A DNA stretch of 64,000 bases from Arthrobacter rhizophilus (GCF_026241105.1 NZ_JAPFFT010000009.1:106240-170239), one strand, 5' to 3'; positions 50,917 through 60,681 are shown, counted from the stretch's first letter. Notes: generated by a model from the letters alone, not told the origin. Program-made: numbers and translations.

Positions 50917-51072
50917 TGTTTGTTGGTTGTCTGCGCAGCCACGCCCATTTAACAGGTCGCGAGTCCTGCTTTGTGGAGTGGCAGAAGCCGGACGGCCAAA
51001 CAAACAAAAAACGTCCGCAGATTTTCCGGTGCCTAACCGGAGGATTGCGGCAAACAACAGTTAGCGGAGGAT

Positions 51073-51294
51073 ATGGCCAAGAAGGACGGGGTCATTGAGA
51101 TCGAGGGCGTTGTGACTGAGGCGCTGCCCAATGCGATGTTTCGCGTTGAGCTCACCAACAAGCACATCGTTCTTGCACACATCTCGGGGAAGATGCGACA
51201 GCACTACATCAGGATTCTTCCTGAGGACCGCGTAGTGGTGGAGCTGAGCCCTTACGACCTCACACGTGGTCGCATCGTCTACCGCTACAAGTAA
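51073..51294 (+). CDS. infA: Translation initiation factor IF-1
   Basis: 73 residues, standard length, an S1-like OB fold: [40 protein letters not shown] and RIVYRYK at the end. IF-1 occupies the A site of the 30S subunit during initiation. GCGGAGGAT precedes the start. rpmJ follows after 74 bases. Confidence 0.98.
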   Translation: MAKKDGVIEIEGVVTEALPNAMFRVELTNKHIVLAHISGKMRQHYIRILPEDRVVVELSPYDLTRGRIVYRYK

Positions 51295-51368
51295 TTGCTG
51301 GGCGGCAGCCTTGGGAAACCCGGGCGTAGCCGCAACAGCTGACCAACTGCAACACGCAAAGGAACGCC

Positions 51369-51482
51369 ATGAAGGTCAAGCCGAGCGTTAAGCAGATCTG
51401 CGACAAGTGCAAAGTGATCCGCCGTAATGGCCGGGTCATGGTGATCTGCGAGAACCCGCGCCACAAGCAGCGCCAGGGCTAA
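51369..51482 (+). CDS. rpmJ: 50S ribosomal protein L36
   Basis: 37 residues ([19 protein letters not shown] and onward), with GGAACG upstream. It is the zinc-binding form: Cys-X2-Cys at CDKC, a third Cys in VICENP and a His in NPRHKQ. L36 finishes the 50S core. It is in the standard place after infA and before rpsM. Confidence 0.97.
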   Translation: MKVKPSVKQICDKCKVIRRNGRVMVICENPRHKQRQG

Positions 51483-51673
51483 TTCCCCGCAAGGGAACTA
51501 GCGCCCGCGAGGGCAACCTGGGTTGCTAACCCACGCAAGTAAATAAAGGCAGCACAAGCTGAATTGGGACGTATAGAGCCCGGACAGCTAACCCCCGGTC
51601 GGAGGCTGGGGCCGCACTGAAAGTGCGGGTGTACTGCCTACGACCTCCGGTTTATTCAAGGAGTACTGCCACT

Positions 51674-52051
51674 ATGGCTCGTCTCGCTGGCGTAGACATT
51701 CCCCGCGAAAAGCGGTTGGAAATTGCGCTTACTTACATCTACGGCGTGGGCAAGACCCGTGCACACGAAACCCTGGCTGCCACCGGCATCAGCGCTGACG
51801 TTCGCGTCAAGGACCTGACTGACGCCGAGCTGGTCCAGCTGCGTGACTACATTGAAGGCAACTACAAGGTTGAGGGTGACCTTCGCCGCGAAGTAGCAGC
51901 AGATATCCGCCGCAAGGTTGAGATCGGCAGCTATGAAGGCCTGCGTCACCGCAAGGGCCTGCCCGTACGCGGTCAGCGTACGAAGACCAACGCTCGTACC
52001 CGCAAGGGCCCGAAGCGTACCGTCGCCGGCAAGAAGAAAGCCGGCCGCTAG
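51674..52051 (+). CDS. rpsM: 30S ribosomal protein S13
   Basis: 125 residues from ATG 51674 ([20 protein letters not shown]) with AAGGAG upstream; upstream in-frame sequence is not S13-like. The helical core has [18 protein letters not shown], and the C-terminal [22 protein letters not shown] tail contacts tRNA and bridge B1. rpsK follows after 45 bases. Confidence 0.97.
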   Translation: MARLAGVDIPREKRLEIALTYIYGVGKTRAHETLAATGISADVRVKDLTDAELVQLRDYIEGNYKVEGDLRREVAADIRRKVEIGSYEGLRHRKGLPVRGQRTKTNARTRKGPKRTVAGKKKAGR

Positions 52052-52096
52052 AAATAGCTGCTGACTTTCCCCCGATAACTTTCTGTAGGAGAAATA

Positions 52097-52498
52097 ATGC
52101 CCCCGAAGACTCGTGGCGCGGTTCGCAAGCCGCGTAAGAAGGACAAGAAGAATATCGCGCTTGGCCAGGCGCACATCAAGAGCACCTTTAACAACACCAT
52201 CGTGTCCATCACGGACCCGAACGGTGCTGTAATCTCCTGGGCTTCCGCCGGTGAGGTTGGATTCAAGGGCTCCCGTAAGTCCACCCCGTTCGCCGCCCAG
52301 ATGGCTGCCGAGGCTGCTGCAAAGCGCGCCCAGGAGCACGGTCTGCGCAAAGTCGACGTTTTCGTCAAGGGACCGGGATCCGGACGCGAGACCGCAATCC
52401 GTTCGCTGCAGGCCGCTGGCCTCGAGGTTGGCTCCATCCAGGACGTCACCCCCAGCGCCCACAACGGTTGCCGCCCGCCGAAGCGCCGCCGCGTCTAA
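52097..52498 (+). CDS. rpsK: 30S ribosomal protein S11
   Basis: 133 residues. [41 protein letters not shown] and [21 protein letters not shown] are typical, as is the C-terminal [13 protein letters not shown]11 lies at the platform near the mRNA exit. In many bacteria rpsD follows; here a large hairpin and then rpoA follow instead. Confidence 0.97.
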   Translation: MPPKTRGAVRKPRKKDKKNIALGQAHIKSTFNNTIVSITDPNGAVISWASAGEVGFKGSRKSTPFAAQMAAEAAAKRAQEHGLRKVDVFVKGPGSGRETAIRSLQAAGLEVGSIQDVTPSAHNGCRPPKRRRV

Positions 52499-52512
52499 TT
52501 GGCTTCTTGGCC

Positions 52513-52571
52513 TTTGCCGGCCGGGTCCGCTGCGGAACAGTTTGACTGTTCCGCAGCGCCCGGCCGGCAAA
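52513..52571 (+). terminator. Long two-part hairpin between rpsK and rpoA
   Basis: The outer arms 52513-52525 and 52559-52571 pair over 13 bp, and the inner arms 52528-52541 and 52545-52558 pair over 14 bp, with a 3-base loop (TTG) and a 2-base bulge (52526-52527). The 27-bp stem ends with AGCC, not a T-run. It could be a terminator of the rpsMK unit, an RNA processing site or an inserted repeat. It is placed where rpsD normally lies. Confidence 0.7.
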
Positions 52572-52587
52572 GCCGGAACCAAGCCGA

Positions 52588-52618
52588 TTTCCACCACCTG
52601 TGTTGCGTCATATAGCGG
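52588..52618 (+). promoter_or_regulatory. Candidate rpoA promoter with TCATATAGCGG
   Basis: TTTCCA (52588-52593) and TATAGC (52611-52616) are 17 bp apart. TATAGC sits inside TCATATAGCGG (52608-52618), the same 11-mer found twice before rpoB. A start point near 52623 would leave a short leader holding the GAAAGGAA ribosome site of rpoA. Promoter function is inferred. Confidence 0.45.
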
Positions 52619-52641
52619 ATGCTCGCCGAAAGGAAACCTAA

Positions 52642-53652
52642 GTGCTCATTGCACAGCGCCCCACTCTGTCTGAAGAAGTAGTCTCCGAGAACCGCTCGCG
52701 TTTCATCATTGAACCGCTGGAACCTGGCTTCGGCTACACCCTCGGAAACTCCCTCCGCCGTACCCTGCTCTCTTCCATCCCCGGTGCCGCTGTAACCAGC
52801 ATCCGGATCGATGGCGTGCTGCACGAGTTCACCACGGTTCCGGGTGTCAAGGAAGATGTCACTGAGATCATCCTGAACATCAAGAGCCTCTCCGTGTCCT
52901 CCGAGCACGATGAGCCGGTTGTTGCATACCTGCGCAAGCAGGGCCCCGGAATCGTCACCGCCGCGGACATTGCTCCGCCGGCCGGCGTCGAATTCCACAA
53001 CCCGGATCTGCACATTGCCACGCTGAACTCGAAGGGCAAGTTCGAACTCGAACTGACCATCGAACGCGGCCGCGGCTACGTTTCGGCAGCTCAGAACAAG
53101 TCCGGAGACTCCGAGATCGGCCGTATTCCGGTCGACTCGATCTACTCGCCGGTCTTGAAGGTAACCTTCCGCGTGGAAGCTACCCGTGTTGAGCAGCGCA
53201 CTGACTTCGACAAGCTGATTGTCGACGTCGAGACCAAGCAGGCTATCGCCCCGCGCGATGCCGTTGCCTCGGCAGGCACCACCCTGGTGGAGCTGTTCGG
53301 TCTGGCCCGCGAGCTGAACACCGCAGCTGAAGGTATCGAGATTGGCCCGTCGCCAACGGATGCTGCCTTGGCAGCTGACATGGCACTGCCGATCGAGGAT
53401 CTGGACCTCACCGTCCGTTCCTACAACTGCCTCAAGCGTGAGGGCATCCACACCGTGGGTGAACTCGTTGCCCGCTCCGAGGCTGACCTGATGGACATCC
53501 GCAACTTCGGTGCGAAGTCCATCGATGAGGTCAAGGCAAAGCTGGTTGAACTGGGTCTGTCCCTCAAGGACTCCCCTCCCGGTTTCGACCTGGCAGCCCG
53601 CGCCGCAGCCATCGAAGAGGACGACGCCGCGTTCAGCGACGACGAGCTCTAA
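52642..53652 (+). CDS. rpoA: DNA-directed RNA polymerase subunit alpha
   Basis: 336 residues from GTG 52642 ([14 protein letters not shown]), with GAAAGGAA nine bases before. The N-terminal dimerisation domain has [22 protein letters not shown]; the C-terminal domain (about 235-320) carries the helix-hairpin-helix [19 protein letters not shown] and [17 protein letters not shown], which bind UP elements and activators. Alpha starts polymerase assembly with beta and beta'. rplQ follows after 66 bases. Confidence 0.98.
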   Translation: MLIAQRPTLSEEVVSENRSRFIIEPLEPGFGYTLGNSLRRTLLSSIPGAAVTSIRIDGVLHEFTTVPGVKEDVTEIILNIKSLSVSSEHDEPVVAYLRKQGPGIVTAADIAPPAGVEFHNPDLHIATLNSKGKFELELTIERGRGYVSAAQNKSGDSEIGRIPVDSIYSPVLKVTFRVEATRVEQRTDFDKLIVDVETKQAIAPRDAVASAGTTLVELFGLARELNTAAEGIEIGPSPTDAALAADMALPIEDLDLTVRSYNCLKREGIHTVGELVARSEADLMDIRNFGAKSIDEVKAKLVELGLSLKDSPPGFDLAARAAAIEEDDAAFSDDEL

Positions 53653-53718
53653 CAAGCAGATCTTGGCCACCGAGTCCACGTTCGGACCCGGCCGGCCTTC
53701 ATTACAGGAGAAATTACT

Positions 53719-54288
53719 ATGCCTACCCCCACTAAGGGTCCGCGCCTCGGAGGCGGTCCGGCTCACGAGCGCCTGATGCTCGCGAACCTGGCAGCAGCGC
53801 TGTTCGAGCACAAGCGCATCACCACGACGGTCACCAAGGCCAAGCGCCTGAAGCCGTACGCAGAGCGCCTCGTGACCTTCGCCAAGCGCGGCGACCTGTC
53901 CTCCCGCCGTCGCGTGCTCGGCCTGATCAGCGACAAGGGCATCGTCCACGAGCTGTTCACCGACATCGCCGGCGCCGTTGCCAACCGCGATGGTGGCTAC
54001 ACCCGCATCACCAAGATCGGCAACCGCAAGGGCGACAACGCTCCCATGGCTGTCATCGAACTGGTCCTTGAGCCGGTTTCCCCGAAGCAGGCTGTGGTTG
54101 CCGAGGCAGCCGCCGCTGCCAAGCGCGACGCTGAGAAGGCTGCTCCGGCTGCCGAAGAAGCTGCTCCAGTTGCCGAGGAAGAGGTCGTTGAGACCGAAAC
54201 CGCCGAGACTGAAGCCGTCGAGACTGAGGCTCCTGAAGCTGAAGCTGCTGAAACCGAAGAGGCTCCGGTCGCTGAGGAAAAGAAGTAA
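53719..54288 (+). CDS. rplQ: 50S ribosomal protein L17 with acidic tail
   Basis: 189 residues. The first 120 are standard L17 ([58 protein letters not shown]). The last 60 or so are an Ala/Glu/Thr/Val tail with many acidic residues, absent from short L17 proteins. L17 lies at the tunnel exit. Its terminator overlaps the start of truA. Confidence 0.96.
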   Translation: MPTPTKGPRLGGGPAHERLMLANLAAALFEHKRITTTVTKAKRLKPYAERLVTFAKRGDLSSRRRVLGLISDKGIVHELFTDIAGAVANRDGGYTRITKIGNRKGDNAPMAVIELVLEPVSPKQAVVAEAAAAAKRDAEKAAPAAEEAAPVAEEEVVETETAETEAVETEAPEAEAAETEEAPVAEEKK

Positions 54289-54320
54289 TTCGCTGAATTC
54301 TTCACAGTAGACTTAAGTCT

Positions 54321-55211
54321 ATGAACGATCGAAAACCCGCAGCCCCCGTTTTGGGGGGCGGCGGGTTTTTGCGTGTCCGGATGGATCTTTCGTACGACGG
54401 CGGCCCTTTCAATGGTTGGGCCCTGCAGCCGGGTCTGCGGACAGTGCAGGGTTCACTCGAAGAGGGGCTGGCGTTGATCGTGCGGCGTCCCGTGCGGGTC
54501 ACCGTGGCTGGCCGCACCGACGCCGGTGTGCATGCACGGGGACAAGTGGTGCACATCGATCTGTCTGAGGCCGAGTGGAACGGACTCCCGAGGGGTCGCG
54601 AGATTGACCCCGCCGCTGCGCTGCTCCGGAGGCTTCGGGGAGCCTTGAGCCGCGTCCTGCGGGATGAAACCGGCGCCATTGAAGTGCACGACGTCGGACT
54701 CGCGCCTGAGGGCTTCGACGCCCGGTTCTCGGCATTGTGGCGCCGTTACAGCTACCGGATTGCCGATGGCCCGGAACGCTGGGACCCTGTCCTGCGCAGG
54801 TTGACCTTGTGGCACAAGTCCTCGTTGGACGAGGGTGCCATGAATGTGGGCGCCGCGGCGCTGTTGGGGCTCCAGGACTTCCGCGCATACTGCAAGCCCC
54901 GAGAGGGAGCTACCACTATCCGAGAATTGCAGCGGCTTGAGTTCGTGCGCGGCAGCGACGGCGTGCTGGTGGCCAATGTGCAGGCCGATGCCTTTTGCCA
55001 CAACATGGTGCGGGCCTTGGTGGGATCGGCATTGAGTGTGGGGGAGGGCCTGGAAAGTCCGGAGTGGCTGCACGAGCGCCTGCTCGCGGGAGTCAGGGAC
55101 GCCAAGTCGGTGCTGGCAGCGCCGCATCCCTTGGTTCTTGAGGAAGTTGCCTACCCGTCCGACGACGAACTGTTTGCGCGGGCCGAGCTGACCCGGGCCC
55201 GGCGGGAGTAA
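54321..55211 (+). CDS. truA: tRNA pseudouridine synthase A
   Basis: 296 residues from ATG 54321 (MNDRKPAAP). No ribosome site precedes that ATG; TAGACT lies 8 bases before it (54308-54313), so the mRNA may be leaderless. Later starts at TTG 54369 or ATG 54381 are possible, but 20-residue extensions before the first beta strand occur in other actinobacterial TruA. Catalytic Asp is in VAGRTDAGVHARGQV; other landmarks are RYSYRI and FCHNMVRALVGS. It modifies tRNA positions 38-40. The rplQ terminator lies inside its 5' end. Confidence 0.9.
   Translation: MNDRKPAAPVLGGGGFLRVRMDLSYDGGPFNGWALQPGLRTVQGSLEEGLALIVRRPVRVTVAGRTDAGVHARGQVVHIDLSEAEWNGLPRGREIDPAAALLRRLRGALSRVLRDETGAIEVHDVGLAPEGFDARFSALWRRYSYRIADGPERWDPVLRRLTLWHKSSLDEGAMNVGAAALLGLQDFRAYCKPREGATTIRELQRLEFVRGSDGVLVANVQADAFCHNMVRALVGSALSVGEGLESPEWLHERLLAGVRDAKSVLAAPHPLVLEEVAYPSDDELFARAELTRARRE
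54332..54370 (+). terminator. rplQ terminator overlapping the truA start
   Basis: AAAACCCGC (54332-54340) and GCCCCC (54342-54347) pair with GGGGGC and GCGGGTTTT (54353-54369 region) with one A-G mismatch, and the right arm ends in TTTTT. It begins 11 bases after the truA ATG at 54321, so it lies within that gene if this start is used. Confidence 0.8.
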
Positions 55212-55266
55212 GTTTGGGGGCCTGTTGTCCGGGCTTGGTCTCCCAGATGCCGCCCTGACGTTGGAC

Positions 55267-55341
55267 GGCCCCCTCCCGGCTCTGGGTACCGTGGAGGGGG
55301 CCTGCGAAGACCACCCGCGGGTCTGGGTATCGCGGGTGGTC
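55267..55341. terminator. Two adjacent hairpins between truA and the Tad operon
   Basis: GGCCCCCTCC (55267-55276) pairs with GGAGGGGGCC (55293-55302), and GACCACCCGCG (55309-55319) pairs with CGCGGGTGGTC (55331-55341). Both lie between convergent genes and may stop transcription from both sides, but neither has a strong T-run. The remaining bases of 55212-55408 show nothing else. Confidence 0.6.
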
Positions 55342-55408
55342 GGTTTGAAGGCGCCCCAGATGCGCCGAGTTCATTTTCGAAGACCCATAAGGCACTCCGA
55401 GAGCCGTC

Positions 55409-56287
55409 CTAGGTAAACGCCGCTATGATGTTGATGGCTGCGGGGCCCAGCAGGACGATGAACAACACCGGGAAGATGCAGAAGATGAGCGGGAAGAGCA
55501 CCTTTACAGGAAGCTTCATAGCCTTTTCCTCGGCTCGCTGCCGACGCTTGACTCTGGCTTGCTTCGCCTGCGTGCGGAGGATATTCGCGATGCCAATTCC
55601 GTATTTGTCTGCTTGAATGACCGCCCTAACAAAACTTCGAACGTCTGGGACTGTGGTTCTGGTAGCAAGTGCTTCGTAGGATTCCTGGCGCGGGCGTCCG
55701 ACTTGGATGTCCTGTAGTGTTCGAGTGAGTTCCTGGGCCAGGGGCCCATTACCGTTGGTTCCGGCCCTTGCCATGGCCGATTCGAACCCAAGTCCCGCCT
55801 CAACCGCGATCAGCATCTGATCCAGGGTATTCGGGAGTTCCAACTCGATCGCTTGTTGACGCTTGATCCCCTTGTTGTAGATCAGCAGGTCCGGTGCGAA
55901 GTAGAGAAAAAGCGTCAAGAAGATCGCAAGGCCGAGGTTCGTCGACGACGGTGAATTGCTGAATAGAAGAAGACCGACCAAGGCTCCAGCCAGTGATGCG
56001 ATGGGTTTCGAGATGATCAATTTCTCAAGCGGCATGGATTCGGGGCGTCCCGCCATCGCAAGCCAACGGTCAAGTTTCGCTTCATAGCTTCGGGGGGTCA
56101 CTCGCTTCGATACCCCCAATAGCAAGGACGTGCGTTGAACGTCCGAACTACCGGCCCTGACCAGGCCGGTTCCGAGATTGGTTTGGACAGCCAAGGCGCC
56201 TTTTCTGTCCAAAGTGACAAGGACCCACGTGAAGTAGGCCAAAGGCAGCACAATAGCCGCAATGATTAGCCAGGCTATGGGAGTCAT
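55409..56287 (-). CDS. tadC: Tad pilus platform protein TadC (type II secretion F family)
   Basis: 292 residues. Membrane segments lie near the N-terminus (about 4-25), in the middle (about 95-130) and at the C-terminus (about 255-290), with a GspF-like domain (LPNTLDQMLIAVEAGLGFESA; RTQAKQARVKRRQRAEEKAMKLP). TadC with TadB forms the inner-membrane platform that couples the assembly ATPase to pilin. It is the last gene of the Tad operon and starts 11 bases after the tadB stop. Confidence 0.9.
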   Translation of the reverse strand: MTPIAWLIIAAIVLPLAYFTWVLVTLDRKGALAVQTNLGTGLVRAGSSDVQRTSLLLGVSKRVTPRSYEAKLDRWLAMAGRPESMPLEKLIISKPIASLAGALVGLLLFSNSPSSTNLGLAIFLTLFLYFAPDLLIYNKGIKRQQAIELELPNTLDQMLIAVEAGLGFESAMARAGTNGNGPLAQELTRTLQDIQVGRPRQESYEALATRTTVPDVRSFVRAVIQADKYGIGIANILRTQAKQARVKRRQRAEEKAMKLPVKVLFPLIFCIFPVLFIVLLGPAAINIIAAFT

Positions 56288-56298
56288 GGCAGTTCTCC

Positions 56299-57240
56299 TT
56301 AGAACTTAATCTTGATGACGCGGCTCATCCAGAAACCGCCGACGATGAAGAGCAGACAACTCACTGCAAGCATGACCATTCCAATCGGATTCTGGAACAA
56401 CACGTCGAGGTAGCCGGGATTCACTACTCTCATGAACAGTCCGACGCCTACGGGAAGGGCCATCAGGATGTAGGCAGACATCTTTCCCTCGGCGCTTAGG
56501 GAACGAACATGTCCCTTGATTTCACTTCGCTCGCGAATGGTTGACGCGACCTGCTCAAGAACCTCGGCCAAATCGCCGCCGACTTCACGGTTGATCTGGA
56601 TCGCCTGACCGATCCAACGGAAATCCTCGCTCTGCATACGGTCAGCGCACTCATCTAAGGCCTGCCGCGCATCCATGCCGATGCGAGTTTCGTTCACGAT
56701 CCGGCCGAATTCTTCTGAGCTCGGAGCATCAGCCTCCAGCGCGGCGGCTTCTATGGAGCGCATTACACTGTGTCCGGCGCGCAGCCCACCGATAAGCATT
56801 TGGATGGAATCGGTCATTTGACCATCGAATTTCCCGCGCCGTTTGTCGGTAAGCATTCCCAACACAATTCTTGCCAGGAACGGAGTCGCCACAGCAGCAA
56901 CAACGCCGATGAACCAATTGACGATCAGGATTCCAAGAACGCCTGCGACGAGGGCACCTGCGGAGACGAGCACGGTGAAATCTGCAGGAGTCATTTTCAC
57001 GCCTGCGTTGTAAAGTACCGCACGGTTGTACGGGCCACCCGATTCGCCAAGAACCCCAGCTACTGCGTCGGCTGCGGACTGGGAAACTTTGCTGATAGCG
57101 GATTGCTCAACCTGGCGGCCCAAGCGCCGGCGATTGAGCGGAAGCGAACCATGGTGTGGCTTGAATGCAACAAATAGCAACACGAGCAGAGACGCGAGAC
57201 AGAGCGTCAAGCCCAGCACTGGAACCGTTAGGGCGGTCAT
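56299..57240 (-). CDS. tadB: Tad pilus platform protein TadB (type II secretion F family)
   Basis: 313 residues. An N-terminal helix, a helix pair near 90-130, a cytoplasmic GspF-type domain (QMTDSIQMLIGGLRAGHSV; EVGGDLAEVLEQVASTIRERSE) and C-terminal helices ending in a basic tail are visible. It pairs with TadC. It starts two bases after the stop of the ATPase gene, so the two are coupled. Confidence 0.9.
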   Translation of the reverse strand: MTALTVPVLGLTLCLASLLVLLFVAFKPHHGSLPLNRRRLGRQVEQSAISKVSQSAADAVAGVLGESGGPYNRAVLYNAGVKMTPADFTVLVSAGALVAGVLGILIVNWFIGVVAAVATPFLARIVLGMLTDKRRGKFDGQMTDSIQMLIGGLRAGHSVMRSIEAAALEADAPSSEEFGRIVNETRIGMDARQALDECADRMQSEDFRWIGQAIQINREVGGDLAEVLEQVASTIRERSEIKGHVRSLSAEGKMSAYILMALPVGVGLFMRVVNPGYLDVLFQNPIGMVMLAVSCLLFIVGGFWMSRVIKIKF

Positions 57241-57242
57241 GT

Positions 57243-58724
57243 CTATCGCCTCCCGAGCGGCAGGGCTTCGACACCGAACACTGCCGGCGACACGGCGATA
57301 CCTAGTTCGGCAAAGCGATCAAGGAACCGTGGACGTATTCCAGTCGGAATCGGTTTGCCAAGGAAACGTCCGTGTTGGTCGATCCCCGCGGAGTAGTCGA
57401 ACAAGAAGGCATCCTGCAAGGTCACGATCTCTCCCTCCATGCCCTGCACTTCGGTGACGTGGGTGACTCGGCGGCTGCCGTCGCGCAAACGCGTGACTTG
57501 GACGAGAAGGTCCACCGCGGAGGACACTTGCTCACGGATGGCACGGAGCGGAAGATCCATTCCTGCCATGAGTACGAGCGTCTCCAGGCGCGCAATGGCG
57601 TCGCGCGGTGAGTTCGCGTGCACGGTTGAAAGCGACCCGTCGTGACCAGTGTTCATGGCCTGCAGCATGTCCAGGGACTCACCGCCACGAACCTCGCCCA
57701 CAATGATTCGATCTGGCCGCATGCGGAGGGAATTGCGAACGAGTTCCCGTATGCCGATGGCACCCTTACCTTCGATGTTCGGAGGGCGGCTTTCCAAACG
57801 GACCACGTGTTGCTGCTGTAGCTGAAGTTCTACGGCATCTTCGATGGTCACGATGCGGTCTTCCTCAGGGATGAATGACGACAGCACGTTGAGCAAGGTG
57901 GTCTTACCGGTGCCGGTTCCTCCCGAGACGATGATGTTCAAGCGCGCGCGAACGCATGCGCTCAGCAGTTCCGCGATTTCAGGAGTGAGCGAACCCCACT
58001 CAATGAGGTTCTGTACCGTGAGGGGTACATGGCTGAATTTCCTGATGGTGAGGGATGGACCGTTCACCGCGAGCGGAGGAATGATCGCGTTGACACGGGA
58101 GCCGTCCTCCAGCCTCGCGTCCACGAGCGGGGACGATTCGTCGATGCGACGACCCACACGGGAGACGATTCGCTCAATGACTTTCCTAAGATGGTCGTCT
58201 GAACTGAACTGTGCTCCCGTCAAGGTGATGTGGCCATGGCGTTCGATGTAGATCTGGTCGAATCGATTGACCATGATCTCGGTGACTGAGGGATCTTCAA
58301 GCAGGCGCTGAAGGGGGCCGTAACCCATCACCTCGTCAGCGATCTCTCGAATGAGGCGTCTACGTTCCTCAGGCGAGAGCGGTACCTGCTCCTGGTCGAT
58401 GACGGCCGACAGTTCATCAATGGCCGTGGCGCGAAGCTCATCTTCGGATGAAGATGTATCGCCAAACCGCGTTCCCATACGCTCAAACAGAGCCTGAGCT
58501 GCACGCTGTTTTAGTCCGGCCAAAGCATCGACGGCGGGCGATTCCTGGCCCCCGGTAAATGACAGTGGCGATGCCGTCCGAGCAACTGGCGTCAATGATG
58601 GGACCGCAGCAACCAGCGCAGGGGCCCCGGCGGGTGGCGACTCGATGCCCTTGGAAAAATCCGGGTTGGCACCCACCACTTCGGGAGAAGGATGTGAGCT
58701 GGAGAGTCGGGCTGAAAGTTTCAT
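57243..58724 (-). CDS. tadA: Tad pilus assembly ATPase TadA/CpaF
   Basis: About 493 residues from ATG 58724, which overlaps the stop of the upstream gene (ATGA); an in-frame upstream ATG at 58772 is less likely. A Ser/Pro-rich N-terminus of about 90 residues precedes the conserved part. The Walker A motif is GGTGTGKT (268-275) with Lys274; the Walker B region is [14 protein letters not shown], and the Asp-box and His-box are near [13 protein letters not shown] and [17 protein letters not shown]. It is a hexameric ATPase that powers Flp pilus assembly at the cytoplasmic face. Confidence 0.94.
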   Translation of the reverse strand: MKLSARLSSSHPSPEVVGANPDFSKGIESPPAGAPALVAAVPSLTPVARTASPLSFTGGQESPAVDALAGLKQRAAQALFERMGTRFGDTSSSEDELRATAIDELSAVIDQEQVPLSPEERRRLIREIADEVMGYGPLQRLLEDPSVTEIMVNRFDQIYIERHGHITLTGAQFSSDDHLRKVIERIVSRVGRRIDESSPLVDARLEDGSRVNAIIPPLAVNGPSLTIRKFSHVPLTVQNLIEWGSLTPEIAELLSACVRARLNIIVSGGTGTGKTTLLNVLSSFIPEEDRIVTIEDAVELQLQQQHVVRLESRPPNIEGKGAIGIRELVRNSLRMRPDRIIVGEVRGGESLDMLQAMNTGHDGSLSTVHANSPRDAIARLETLVLMAGMDLPLRAIREQVSSAVDLLVQVTRLRDGSRRVTHVTEVQGMEGEIVTLQDAFLFDYSAGIDQHGRFLGKPIPTGIRPRFLDRFAELGIAVSPAVFGVEALPLGRR

Positions 58725-59920
58725 GACACAACCACCCGTCGGTGCTGTTGGTTGTGGGTGGTTGATACCCACTTTGGATCGAAGCGGTCTACGAGCTTCT
58801 TCAAGCCCTTTGCGGCGGAATCGCGTGTAGCGCCCTGCAGCACAGGGATTCCTCGATTGGTAGTGAAAGGCAGCGTCCGTGAACGGGGAATGACCGTGTC
58901 AATCGGTACCCCGATGGTTGCTTCGACATCCTGCACCGAGATTCCGCTTCTGCGATCGGCGAAGTTCAACACAGTATGTCTGCCTGCGGGGAGCAGCTGA
59001 AGTTCCTTCAGGACGCCGAAGCACTTGCGGAGGCCGCGTATGCTCGGGACGTCCATGCCGCATACCCATACGCCGTCTGTAGCCAGTTCCAACGTGGCCA
59101 GGCAATGTTCGCCGAGTCCGGGGGCCGTGTCCACGACAACATACTTGAATTCGCCGGCCAACTGATTGAGGAGCTGGGAAACGTGATCCGGCGTGATGTA
59201 GTCCGATTCTGCTGGCGTCCGTGGGGCACAAAGCGCGTAAATGCCCGCGGGGTGCACGGTGAGGAAGGCTTTGAGGACCATGGAATCCTGGGAAGCCGCC
59301 CCGCGGACTGCTTCAGTGATCGAATGCTCAGGTTCAAGCAACAACCCAGAAGCAACGTCCCCGAATTGCAGGTCAAGGTCAACGATGACGACGCCCATGG
59401 GCGCCAGCTTCCCCAACCCAATAGCCAGATTTGTTGCAACAGTGGTCTTCCCCACGCCACCTTTGGGCGACATGACGGCGACCACGCGTCCCCGCGATTG
59501 GCCGGGATCTGCAGCAGGGGCCATCCCACGGCGGCGGCTGGCTGAAGCTAGGCATGCTCGCTCAAGCAACACGCGGAGTTCGTTGACGTCTATTTCCGGA
59601 GCGACCACGTCGCGGATCCCGGAATGCATAGCCTTCAGAATGAGAGCCGGACTTGGTTCGGCAATAAGCAATAGGCTGATCTCCGGGTATTGGAGATCAA
59701 AGACGGTTGCGAGTTTCAAGGCGCTTTCCGGTGTAACTCCTGGGCCGAGAATCAGGACTTCCGGCGGTGCGCCATTGAGCTGTCCAAAGACGTCGTCCGG
59801 TCCGCCGGACAGGACGTCCGGAGACAGAGTCTGCAGTTCGCCGTGAAGGGCCCCGGCAATGGCCTGCCGCACGCGGCCTTCAAAATCCCGAACTGCTGTG
59901 ATGGCTACAAAACGGCTCAT
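58721..59920 (-). CDS. CpaE/TadZ-like MinD-type ATPase
   Basis: 399 residues. An N-terminal receiver-like domain (about 1-125) lacks the full set of phosphoacceptor acids, as in TadZ. The ParA/MinD domain has a deviant Walker A, MSPKGGVGKTTVATNLA with Lys158, and the switch region VVDTAPGLGEHCLAT. Such proteins place the Tad machine in the cell. It overlaps genes on both sides: its start overlaps the upstream SAF-domain gene and its stop overlaps tadA. Confidence 0.9.
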   Translation of the reverse strand: MSRFVAITAVRDFEGRVRQAIAGALHGELQTLSPDVLSGGPDDVFGQLNGAPPEVLILGPGVTPESALKLATVFDLQYPEISLLLIAEPSPALILKAMHSGIRDVVAPEIDVNELRVLLERACLASASRRRGMAPAADPGQSRGRVVAVMSPKGGVGKTTVATNLAIGLGKLAPMGVVIVDLDLQFGDVASGLLLEPEHSITEAVRGAASQDSMVLKAFLTVHPAGIYALCAPRTPAESDYITPDHVSQLLNQLAGEFKYVVVDTAPGLGEHCLATLELATDGVWVCGMDVPSIRGLRKCFGVLKELQLLPAGRHTVLNFADRRSGISVQDVEATIGVPIDTVIPRSRTLPFTTNRGIPVLQGATRDSAAKGLKKLVDRFDPKWVSTTHNQQHRRVVVS

Positions 59921-60681
59921 CAGTACAGCCCTCCAAAGGTGGTGACCGGAGGATTGCTCTTCTTAGTGGTATCCGTTTGCTTGGCGAGCCAGAGAGTTCC
60001 GAATTCTGAACCGAAGACCATCTTTGAGGCGTCTGCGTCGCTCCTAGCCACAGTGACGAACGCAGATCCATTGGGCATTGCCACTGCAGGGTCCGTGGAA
60101 GTGGAACCGGCTTTCTGTGTTGCCGGTGGGGCCTGTTGCACGGCAGTCACAAGGACATCGTGGAAAAGAATTCCAGTTGACTGCTTCGATCCTGCCGGTA
60201 TGTTCGTGCCGGCGGGCATGGCCTCGTCGGTCTTGAATGAGCTGTACACAGTGACTTTGTCACCAGCTGCAAGCCGCCCGCCCAGGATCCGTTCGGGTGT
60301 GAGCAGGAAAGTAACTTCTGTCATACCGTCGGGAACCGGTACTGTTCCCGGAACCAGTTCTCCTGGTGCCACTAGCCTGGATGCGATGAGCTGCTCCCCA
60401 GGTGCCAGGCTGACGGATGTGACCTTTCCGTTCTGACCGCTCAACTCATGGAGGGCGCCCGTGGTGATGGCTGACTGTGGTATGGACTTCAGCTCGACTT
60501 TGCTGCCGAGATCTTCGGCTTTTGTTCCAGCGGGAATTGCGTCCTTGACAACAAGTATATTTGTGGGTTCCATCCCTTTCGCTGCCCTGGCGTCGGCGCC
60601 CTGAACATAAACAACAAGTAGTACGGCTCCGACAACTGCCAGCAACAGCGCTGCAATGCCTCCCAGTAGGCGTGATTTCAC
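59920..60681 (-). CDS. CpaB/RcpC-type SAF-domain protein
   Basis: About 253 residues from GTG 60681, chosen because AAGGAG lies 8 bases before it; a TTG at 60699 would overlap that site. One N-terminal helix (about 5-26) anchors a SAF domain (about 40-105, NILVVKDAIPAGTKAEDLG; APGEQLIASRLV). In Gram-negative Tad systems RcpC/CpaB acts at the periplasmic face; in actinobacteria it presumably faces the cell wall. Its stop overlaps the CpaE-like start (TGATG). Confidence 0.85.
   Translation of the reverse strand: MKSRLLGGIAALLLAVVGAVLLVVYVQGADARAAKGMEPTNILVVKDAIPAGTKAEDLGSKVELKSIPQSAITTGALHELSGQNGKVTSVSLAPGEQLIASRLVAPGELVPGTVPVPDGMTEVTFLLTPERILGGRLAAGDKVTVYSSFKTDEAMPAGTNIPAGSKQSTGILFHDVLVTAVQQAPPATQKAGSTSTDPAVAMPNGSAFVTVARSDADASKMVFGSEFGTLWLAKQTDTTKKSNPPVTTFGGLY

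Noticed and set aside
52495..53949. A long antisense frame opposite rpoA.
   Set aside because: It crosses the rpoA-rplQ junction without regard to gene borders and has no domain features.
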